In this document: in pieces, positions 7,401 through 11,106 of the stretch
Position numbering within the stretch: the stretch's first letter is position 1
How the letters are laid out: each line of letters begins with the position of its first letter
Assembly (NCBI GenBank): GCA_035457505.1
Contig: DATIBL010000045.1
Location: 1 to 11,106, forward strand
DNA: 11,106 bases
Direction of reading: 5' to 3'
DNA from: DATIBL01 sp035457505
GTDB lineage: Bacteria > Patescibacteriota > Minisyncoccia > Phycocordibacterales > UBA6899
Made by a program: the position numbers and the translations under genes
The notes under the pieces: model-generated
What the model was told of the DNA's origin: nothing
Seen by the model: only the letters and a program-made list of their open reading frames with translations
Databases searched by the model: none

Positions 7401-7971
7401 CACCTTTGACGCGGCATCCGGAACGCTTACGCATGTCCGCCTCGAAGACTCCCGATCCGGGATTCGTGCAGACAACGGAGCAATCGTGGTTGGCGAGGAT
7501 GTCCTCCTTCGCGATCTCGACACCTCGGCGCTCGCACTCGAGGGCGGATCGCTCGCCGTCCTCGCAAGCACCACGCTTGAACAGGTTACGAACGCCGGAT
7601 TCTCTGTCGCCGAAGGGAGCGTGCTTATCCTCGATGGTGTCGCGGCAGATGACGTGGGCGGCGCGGCGATCCGCGCAGACGGCGGGTCGGTAGTCTCGGT
7701 GACCGATGCGGAGCTTTCTTCCGTGCGCGGTTCCGCCGCCTTCCTCTTCGGTGCAACGCTTGAGGTTTCTTCCTCGACGCTCGCAGGCTCACCGAACGGC
7801 GCAGGGATTCTCGCCATCCAGTCCGACGTGATCGTGGCATCGTCCACTATTACCGACAACCGTGTCGGGATCGAGGCCCATGCGTCGAACGTGCTCGTTA
7901 CCTCGTCGACGGTCTCCGGAAATGGGACGAATATCGTGAACGATGGCTCAACGATCATCGTTGCTCCGTAG
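4441..7971 (+). CDS. Secreted zinc-dependent phospholipase C-like protein with Ig-like, lamin-tail and beta-helix domains
   Basis: Residues 1-25 are a signal peptide ending AAFA. Residues 26-340 resemble zinc-dependent phospholipase C (B. cereus PC-PLC fold): THDV (His32), HEDDD (69-73), AHHFYDP (His79), GHTLHLIEDASVPDH (His155, Asp159, His165) and FEEFAD (Glu194). In PC-PLC the last motif is HSKYENFVD; here Lys190 replaces its His ligand. An apparent insertion spans 255-305. Residues 425-600 are a Ser/Thr/Pro/Glu-rich linker, 589-682 an Ig-like domain (TTAPDTPTITAP to DDAGNLSG), 693-815 a lamin-tail-like domain (LLFNEFLF to SWCQRQPG), and 860-1176 a right-handed beta-helix opening with GATLTLGPGV. 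No C-terminal anchor is seen. The start overlaps the upstream gene and has no strong Shine-Dalgarno, which suggests coupling. Hydrolysis of lipid head groups or another phosphoester is inferred; the rest looks adhesive or spacer-like. The 5' third is AT-richer than the rest. Confidence 0.75.
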   Translation: MENRGRIIQVAILAVALLLPGAAFAYEPNSTHDVLTLESARFYNEHHEKFETPRLSEEMILRLRSGAVHEDDDMRMAHHFYDPIYDRGFKQYVSSKTWAELPVFQGSWGDSKRALNALVLPPATAENDFSWQRAIYEYTYGDKGRAFEALGHTLHLIEDASVPDHTRNDAHIPIIDGAINSVMGAEYQQKSPFEEFADRFSVSAGNVETSRELLGLKRDPYMRNSLGAYFDNAAMYSNTNFYSKSTIGSLAYELPYIQKEETQLIGGQKYKFGFYNEHVLALISESIDTSGNKVIGYSIVDPNKLVLSAYWSLTSKEAVLNASGVIHLFFVEVEKERQSGEIYRIYNTPPLQKTAISGVQMVGAAGDVARQPVIGAMFGYDRALKIAGQYTTSGIAFVGEIGTYAKGKVTGTMLAFNLERNNPFQNSAPVAPVVQPQFAETVATTTLLATKPALHTPIQPFSSSSTSPSSPSVQRTTLAAIEAALRALLAEAAAMQQASAIAGTSTLALDDADLPVGETLALMPPAVRIDEGVPSGSSPSAAASFFVILASLDGASSPLPITEPEEEPIEELATSTDDSENATSTPPADTTAPDTPTITAPAADTILEETIFTLAGTAEASSTLLISWMENDHATVLSLRVPESGLWEAELEFPEGETEVRIAARDDAGNLSGEAAQMINITLPPSLPVARAPLAGDLLFNEFLFPCLSDEAIEIANTTNDLILLDGVRLASSDPSIDMTLSGSIAPHGFHTLAVSLTGTLGLTDIGPSTQVFRTGPLPPLTHDLATYTLAGPAGEPLDTTAHDRKSWCQRQPGRTVEKRSPSDLSDTHAFDRHHPFIQNGIASNGTPLYSTFGKRNSRSYIMPAINADLELSAAGGPYIIWDASKLVPVGATLTLGPGVHVYFFAQDPTQIPGSYRPELLIDGVLRVLGTADAPVRFASFEDSAAREDFNLADLAAPRSYGDIIFRPGSEGEITYAEFAHLGTNALTFDAASGTLTHVRLEDSRSGIRADNGAIVVGEDVLLRDLDTSALALEGGSLAVLASTTLEQVTNAGFSVAEGSVLILDGVAADDVGGAAIRADGGSVVSVTDAELSSVRGSAAFLFGATLEVSSSTLAGSPNGAGILAIQSDVIVASSTITDNRVGIEAHASNVLVTSSTVSGNGTNIVNDGSTIIVAP

Positions 7972-8059
7972 CGAGAGGGGAAGCGCTTGACGCCGCCCGC
8001 TTTCGTGTATTCCGCTCGTACAACCGCTTGCACCATTCTGAGCAGGGCGTATACTCCAG

Positions 8060-8083
8060 ATATCAGAAGCTTGCTTCTGATAT
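8060..8083. repeat. 24-bp inverted repeat, 11-bp arms, TT spacer
   Basis: ATATCAGAAGC and GCTTCTGATAT are exactly complementary around two bases. It lies in the intergenic region after the phospholipase-like gene, nine bases before a terminator hairpin. There is no T-run of its own. It could be part of the 3' UTR, an operator, or the first stem of a small RNA. Confidence 0.7.
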
Positions 8084-8092
8084 TGAACCGGT

Positions 8093-8118
8093 CCCCAATT
8101 CGTTGGGGCCCGATTTTT
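8093..8118 (+). terminator. Rho-independent terminator with TTCG tetraloop
   Basis: CCCCAA and TTGGGG form a six-pair stem around TTCG, followed by CCCGA and then TTTTT. It is the only clear terminator downstream of the phospholipase-like gene, 121 bases after its stop. The gap 7972-8092 holds no credible gene. Confidence 0.7.
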
Positions 8119-8197
8119 ATATCCTGAAAATATGCGAGGGGGAGCGTGTGGGTCACGATGAAGGCAGTGCGTCAACGTGCTCGACTCGCCCGCGCTC

Positions 8198-8205
8198 GGT
8201 ACAAT
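8198..8205 (+). promoter_or_regulatory. Extended -10 for the six-cysteine secreted protein
   Basis: GGTACAAT, with TACAAT at 8200-8205, places the start of transcription near 8212, 22 bases before the chosen ATG. The leader then contains GGGAGAGG as ribosome-binding site. No convincing -35 is seen. Confidence 0.5.
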
Positions 8206-8233
8206 GAGATATGGATGTACCTGGGAGAGGCTC

Positions 8234-9100
8234 ATGGGTTCGATTGCCCGCCTCACTTCTGCTACCACCCTCGCGGTGTTCGCTATTGCTTCCGGGGTCG
8301 TGCACGCAGAAGACGAGCTCGAAATGACCACCGAGACCCTCTCCGCAAAAATGTGGGGTGTCGAGGCGTTTCCTGATTGCGCCTCGCGCGAGATTTGCGA
8401 TCTGGTGTCGATGCGCGGCCGGATCGAGAAATACCGCTGGACGCTCAGCGACGGATCACACGGACTCTCGACGCGCATGTACGCCGACTGGACGACCCGC
8501 GACCTTGCCTCGCTGACAAATTTTGCGCTCGTGCAATACATCCGTGGCTGTGTCTGGAATGAAACACGAAATCGGGACGGCACGATTGCATCGCACCATG
8601 GATTTGTTCGACTGCATCTCGGACGACGGATCGTTTTCTTTCACCGAGATTGGGAAATCGATACGATGGACACCGATCCGGCCTATGGTTCGATCGACAG
8701 CACCGAAGCCCCGGACCTCGATGCGAAAACGCGCCGCTTCGCGCTGACACAATGGCGGGATATCGACGACGAATCATTTCCTGAGATCGTCGAGCATCTC
8801 TATGTCGAGGAACTTCCGCCGACCCCGACGCTCTTCGTAACCGACTATCCGACAGGTGGTTCGTACTTTCATAGTTCCGTATACAACGCGTCCCTTGAGT
8901 TCCGTATGTGCCTCTACCGCGAGCGCGATATTCCAAGCGTTGTGCGGCCGGGCCAAAAGATCGCCCCGGAGCCGATCGCGTGCTTCGAATGGGAAAAGAA
9001 ACATCGCTACGTATGGACAACCGGCGAGTTCGTCGATTTTCAAGGAATGGCGCCGGAGTGCACCGGTCCGCGTCCGAAGCTCCCCGGACATGGAGAATGA
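8234..9100 (+). CDS. Secreted protein of unknown family with six cysteines
   Basis: I do not recognise this family. ATG 8234 is preferred over the GTG at 8177 because GGGAGAGG lies at 8223-8230 just before it, a -10 box falls 28 bases upstream, and translation from it gives a clean signal peptide: MGSIAR, a hydrophobic core, and VHA before ED, with cleavage likely after Ala25. The mature part is about 263 residues, rich in Asp, Glu, Arg, Trp and Tyr. It contains six Cys (49, 55, 106, 226, 250, 276), enough for three disulfides outside the membrane. There is no transmembrane segment, lipobox or known catalytic motif. It is flanked by its own promoter and terminator, so it appears monocistronic. 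The long opposite-strand frames across it look like shadows because they lack signals. Confidence 0.75.
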   Translation: MGSIARLTSATTLAVFAIASGVVHAEDELEMTTETLSAKMWGVEAFPDCASREICDLVSMRGRIEKYRWTLSDGSHGLSTRMYADWTTRDLASLTNFALVQYIRGCVWNETRNRDGTIASHHGFVRLHLGRRIVFFHRDWEIDTMDTDPAYGSIDSTEAPDLDAKTRRFALTQWRDIDDESFPEIVEHLYVEELPPTPTLFVTDYPTGGSYFHSSVYNASLEFRMCLYRERDIPSVVRPGQKIAPEPIACFEWEKKHRYVWTTGEFVDFQGMAPECTGPRPKLPGHGE

Positions 9101-9102
9101 TC

Positions 9103-9127
9103 AACGCCCCATCCACGGGGCGTTTTG
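9103..9127 (+). terminator. Rho-independent terminator
   Basis: AACGCCCC and GGGGCGTT form an eight-pair stem around ATCCAC, with the T-run TTTT at its end. It starts three bases after the stop codon of the six-cysteine protein gene. Confidence 0.85.
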
Positions 9128-9151
9128 CTTTCGCAAGTGGTTTGCGGATAG

Positions 9152-9159
9152 GGTACAAT
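9152..9159 (+). promoter_or_regulatory. Extended -10 for the small membrane protein
   Basis: GGTACAAT (TACAAT at 9154-9159) matches the -10 of the preceding gene exactly over eight bases. Transcription would start near 9166, 19 bases before ATG 9185. TTCGCA at 9130-9135 is a poor -35 candidate. Confidence 0.5.
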
Positions 9160-9184
9160 AGAAGTACTTCAAGCGATTCTGCAC

Positions 9185-9337
9185 ATGGACCTCTTCAATC
9201 AGACATTCTTTCGCTTCTCGATCGGATTTATCGGCATGATCTTGCTCTCGGTCGCGATCATTCTCGCGGTTCGTGTGCTTGCGCCGGACGACGGTTCTCC
9301 GAAAGAAAATTGCATTCTCTGCTTCCGGACCGAATAG
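9185..9337 (+). CDS. Small (50-residue) single-span membrane protein with C-terminal CxxC
   Basis: ATG 9185 to TAG 9335-9337 encodes 50 residues: a short N-terminus (MDLFNQTFFR), one hydrophobic span at about 12-32 (SIGFIGMILLSVAIILAV), then a polar tail holding Cys-Ile-Leu-Cys and ending FRTE. A GGTACAAT promoter motif lies 26 bases upstream and a terminator hairpin starts 18 bases after the stop, so this is a self-contained unit, which supports a real gene. No Shine-Dalgarno is visible. The CxxC could bind metal or be redox-active, but the tail is too short to name a family. Function is unknown. Confidence 0.6.
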   Translation: MDLFNQTFFRFSIGFIGMILLSVAIILAVRVLAPDDGSPKENCILCFRTE

Positions 9338-9354
9338 CAGTCGTGTCCATGGTT

Positions 9355-9388
9355 GAAACGCCGTCCCTTGTGGTGGTGTTTCTTTTTT
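9355..9388 (+). terminator. Rho-independent terminator after the small membrane protein
   Basis: GAAACGCC pairs with GGTGTTTC (one G-T pair) around a 12-base loop and is followed by TTTTTT. It ends the small-gene unit before the hydrolase promoter. Confidence 0.65.
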
Positions 9389-9408
9389 GCCCGAACTTTC
9401 CGCGCTGC

Positions 9409-9437
9409 TTTTGGCATCCCTCTGCGTGTGCTAGGAT
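9409..9437 (+). promoter_or_regulatory. Promoter of the alpha/beta hydrolase
   Basis: TGCTAGGAT holds an extended -10 (TAGGAT, 9432-9437). TTTTGG (9409-9414, spacing 17) or TTGGCA (9411-9416, spacing 15) could be the -35. The predicted leader is about 22 bases and contains GGAGGT at 9455-9460. Confidence 0.45.
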
Positions 9438-9465
9438 GCGGCCGGAATGTTCATGGAGGTGAAAC

Positions 9466-10305
9466 ATGGAAATGACGTTGATCCGCGAAAATATTTGCGG
9501 CCTGCGCGTCGATACTGCTGAGCCGCGAAGAGCTCGCAAAACCGCGCACCCGCTGCTCTTTGTTCACGGCGCGTTCTCTGGAGGATGGTACTGGGCCAAG
9601 ATGCTTCGCTTTATGGCGAAACATGGCCGTGCGGCATATGCACTGACGCTGCGCGGACGCCCCGACTCGCTCCACGTGCCTGATCTTGGGAACGTGTCGA
9701 TCGCAGATTTTCGAAGCGACATCGAGAACGTGCTGGATGCGCTTTCTTCTCGCTATGCAAAACCCTTCGCACTCGTCGGGCATTCGCTGGGCGGACTGCT
9801 CGCGCAGATGGTCATCGAGCGTCGGGAGCTTGGCGCTGCCGTTCTTGTGGCACCTGCGCCGCCGTCGCCCCTCCCGCTTCTCCCGGGAAGAGGTCTTCCG
9901 ACGAGTCTCGCAACAACTGCCGGTGTGGCATTCGCGGCATTCATGGGCCGCCCGCTCGCTCCGGATCCAGAGATGGTCGAGTGGGTCGTCCGTGGATATG
10001 GCGGCGACCCGACGGAGCTTCCCGAGTGCGGATATTTCTTTGTTCCCGAATCGGGACGTGTCGGCATGGAAACGCTCTTCGGGCGGCCGCGGATCGATCC
10101 GCGTCTTGCGCGCAGGACACCGATCCTGGTGATCGGAGCGGGGAATGATGCAGTGATGGACCCTTCGACGGCGTTTCGCGTTGCCGACCACTACGGTGCA
10201 ATGCGGGTGATGTTTCCAGGGCGTTCGCATATGCTGATGATCGAACCGGAGTTCGAAGATGTCGCAAGAGCGATGGATGTTTGGCTCCGTGATCTCGAAA
10301 AATGA
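9466..10305 (+). CDS. Alpha/beta hydrolase
   Basis: This 279-residue protein has the order of an alpha/beta hydrolase fold: FVHGAFSGG (oxyanion-hole His34-Gly35), the nucleophile elbow VGHSLGG (Ser107), a Pro-rich cap-like segment at about 130-215, VIGAGND (Asp228, or Asp232 just after, as acid) and GRSHMLMIE (His255). The triad is complete and length is typical. There is no signal peptide or transmembrane segment, so it probably acts in the cytoplasm as an esterase, lipase or related hydrolase; the substrate cannot be read. The start is well supported: GGAGGT lies five bases before ATG 9466. It appears monocistronic, with a promoter before it and a terminator immediately after, and is not obviously linked to the ribosomal unit downstream. 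Confidence 0.9.
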   Translation: MEMTLIRENICGLRVDTAEPRRARKTAHPLLFVHGAFSGGWYWAKMLRFMAKHGRAAYALTLRGRPDSLHVPDLGNVSIADFRSDIENVLDALSSRYAKPFALVGHSLGGLLAQMVIERRELGAAVLVAPAPPSPLPLLPGRGLPTSLATTAGVAFAAFMGRPLAPDPEMVEWVVRGYGGDPTELPECGYFFVPESGRVGMETLFGRPRIDPRLARRTPILVIGAGNDAVMDPSTAFRVADHYGAMRVMFPGRSHMLMIEPEFEDVARAMDVWLRDLEK

Positions 10306-10308
10306 CGA

Positions 10309-10335
10309 AAAACCGGCCACAGAGCCGGTTTTCTT
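10309..10335 (+). terminator. Rho-independent terminator of the hydrolase gene
   Basis: AAAACCGGC and GCCGGTTTT form a nine-pair stem around CACAGA. It begins three bases after the stop codon. Its T-tract merges with the -35 box of the next promoter. Confidence 0.9.
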
Positions 10336-10361
10336 GACTTTTTTGGCCCCTTTGGTATGTT
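10334..10361 (+). promoter_or_regulatory. Promoter of the L10 ribosomal-protein unit
   Basis: TTGACT (10334-10339) and TATGTT (10356-10361) are separated by 16 bases, with a TTGG extension before the -10. It is the best -35 match in the window, as expected for a ribosomal operon. Transcription would start near 10368, just before the L10 leader. Confidence 0.65.
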
Positions 10362-10369
10362 GGTCCCAT

Positions 10370-10452
10370 CGCTGAAGACAGCAGGTGGGCCGCGAAAGCA
10401 GCTCATAAATCCTGCCGAGGCCGTAACTCTCCGTCCAAAGTATATTTGGCGG
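10370..10452 (+). ncRNA. Ribosomal protein L10 leader (autoregulatory mRNA element)
   Basis: The stretch GAAGACAGCAGGTGG, a GCGAAAGC-capped arm, then AAATCCTGCCGAGG (10374-10420) matches the conserved core of the L10 leader family: GCAGG (10381-10385) pairs with CCTGC (10411-10415), and the flanking bases match the L10 site. A second stem follows: CCG-T-CCAAA with TTTGGCGG (10431-10452). The element lies between a strong promoter and rplJ, the expected place. In other bacteria L10, with L12, binds this RNA to repress its own operon. Recognition is from the motif by eye; the outer limits are approximate. Confidence 0.85.
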
Positions 10453-10458
10453 CAAGAC

Positions 10459-10483
10459 GGCGACCTTTAGCGGGTCGTTTTTT
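10459..10483 (+). terminator. Probable attenuator of the L10 leader
   Basis: GGCGACC pairs with GGTCGTT (two G-T pairs) around TTTAGCG, and a run of six T follows at 10478-10483. The stem is weak by itself. GACGG (10456-10460), which overlaps its 5' arm, can instead pair with CCGTC (10431-10435) in the leader. That is the arrangement expected of a regulated terminator and antiterminator; which state L10 favours is not visible. Confidence 0.55.
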
Positions 10484-10669
10484 ATGTGGCGTTGGCTCGG
10501 TGTGCTCCTTGGCTTTCCTTCCGAAAATCCCGTCAATGTATAGGAATACATCTCCGGAATATTTCGTCGGTCCAAGCCATCGGATCACATCCAACCCAAC
10601 ATCACATACTGAGTTCAAAACCGTCTTTTTGTACGGTCGTTGAACTGATTATTCGCTCATTTTCGCTTC
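10484..10669 (+). other. Long untranslated segment between attenuator and rplJ
   Basis: This stretch of 186 bases before rplJ holds no gene I can support. It contains a small hairpin ATGTAT / ATACAT (10536-10551) and a larger one, GTTCAA with TTGAAC enclosing ACCGT with ACGGT (10613-10645), that ends 24 bases before the ATG. A 19-codon ATG frame at 10484-10543 is weak evidence for a leader peptide. Confidence 0.5.
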
Positions 10670-11106
10670 ATGGCCATCACAAAGGCAAAGAAAGTGGAGA
10701 TCCTGGAGAAGCTCGAGAAGGGGCTCGCGGGCGCAGAGACGGTCGCGTTCGTGAACTTCCACAAGCTTTCCGTGAAGGAAAGCACCGAGCTCCGCAAGAT
10801 GCTTCGCGACGCAGGCGTTTCGTTCTACGTCGCAAAGAAGACGCTCGTGCGCCGCGTGCTCAATGCCCGGAAGATCACTGGCACTATGCCGGAGTTCCCC
10901 GGAGAGCTCGCGCTGGCGTGGGCAGCGGACGCGGTTGCGGCTCCCAAGAATGTGCTCGAGTTCGTGAAAGCGGACAAGACGCGCAAGGAGAAGGTCACGT
11001 TCTTCGGCGGAATCTACGAAGGTGCGTATCTCTCGAAAGAAGAGATCACGGCGCTTGCATCGATCCCGTCGCGCGAGGTGCTGCTCGGCAAGTTTGTCGG
11101 CATGCT
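10670..11106 (+). CDS. rplJ: 50S ribosomal protein L10, 5' part (3' end outside window)
   Basis: ATG 10670 opens a frame that continues to the window edge: 145 complete codons starting MAITKAKKVEILEKLEKGL. The pattern is that of L10: an N-terminal helix, AETVAFVNFHKLSV, ELRKMLRDAGVSFYVAKKTLVRRVL, and SREVLLGKFVGM near the end of the globular part. L10 binds 23S rRNA and carries L7/L12 dimers on its C-terminal helix, which lies beyond the window. No Shine-Dalgarno is seen upstream; the start is chosen by homology to L10 N-termini and by the lack of an upstream in-frame alternative close by. The L10 leader upstream confirms the identity. rplL would be the usual next gene. Lysine is mostly AAG (15 of 18 codons read). 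Confidence 0.95.
   Translation, partial: MAITKAKKVEILEKLEKGLAGAETVAFVNFHKLSVKESTELRKMLRDAGVSFYVAKKTLVRRVLNARKITGTMPEFPGELALAWAADAVAAPKNVLEFVKADKTRKEKVTFFGGIYEGAYLSKEEITALASIPSREVLLGKFVGM

Noticed and set aside
9451..10575. Minus-strand frame of 374 codons opposite the hydrolase and L10 leader
   Set aside because: It crosses the L10 leader, its promoter and a terminator, while the plus-strand hydrolase has a complete catalytic triad and a strong ribosome-binding site.
10446..10643. Plus-strand frame of 65 codons in the L10 leader region
   Set aside because: It starts at a TTG inside the structured leader and has no ribosome-binding site or recognisable product.
1..11106. CRISPR array, tRNA or rRNA genes
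   Set aside because: No regularly spaced direct repeats were seen, and no cloverleaf with a T-arm motif in the right context or rRNA-like segment was recognised on either strand by eye.

Overview
The window looks like part of a chromosome from a Candidate Phyla Radiation (Patescibacteria, Parcubacteria-like) bacterium. This is inferred from the gene families: a very large modular surface protein with a WSD...HS tail, secreted multidomain proteins without close textbook homologues, a solitary Y1 (RAYT-type) transposase, short intergenic gaps, and promoters with extended GGTAnAAT -10 boxes. No 16S or other decisive marker is present, so the phylum is a moderate-confidence call. All supported genes are on the + strand.

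Layout. (1) 2-2752 is the 3' part of a modular S-layer-like surface protein. Its 3' region holds tandem stop codons, a canonical G-quadruplex motif that overlaps a TTCG-capped hairpin, and a strong bidirectional terminator. (2) 2913-3829 is a compact element: a Y1/RAYT-type transposase gene between two perfect palindromes. The palindromes share their outer and central blocks but differ completely, and compensatorily, in a 5-bp block of each arm. The -35 box of the transposase promoter lies in the left palindrome, the mRNA is predicted to be leaderless, and the stop codon touches the right palindrome. (3) 3929-7971 is a two-gene operon with a 22-nt overlap: a membrane-anchored NTF2-like protein, then a 1176-residue secreted protein with a zinc-dependent phospholipase C-like domain, a linker, an Ig-like domain, a lamin-tail-like domain and a right-handed beta-helix. 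(4) 7972-8233 is an intergenic region with two hairpins, the second a terminator, and the promoter of the next gene. (5) 8234-9100 encodes a secreted protein with six cysteines and no recognised family. (6) 9185-9337 encodes a 50-residue single-span membrane protein ending in a CxxC motif. (7) 9466-10305 encodes an alpha/beta hydrolase. (8) 10334 to the end is the ribosomal protein L10 transcription unit: promoter, L10 autoregulatory leader, probable attenuator, a further 186-nt leader segment, and the start of rplJ, which runs off the window.

The units appear separately transcribed; most have their own promoter-like motif and a rho-independent terminator. Much of the window encodes cell-envelope or secreted proteins, which suits a small-genome bacterium that interacts with other cells. 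The most unusual feature is the transposase with its covarying palindrome pair. Next are the quadruplex/hairpin overlap after the surface-protein gene and the phospholipase-like domain fused to adhesion-type domains, with an apparent change at one zinc ligand.
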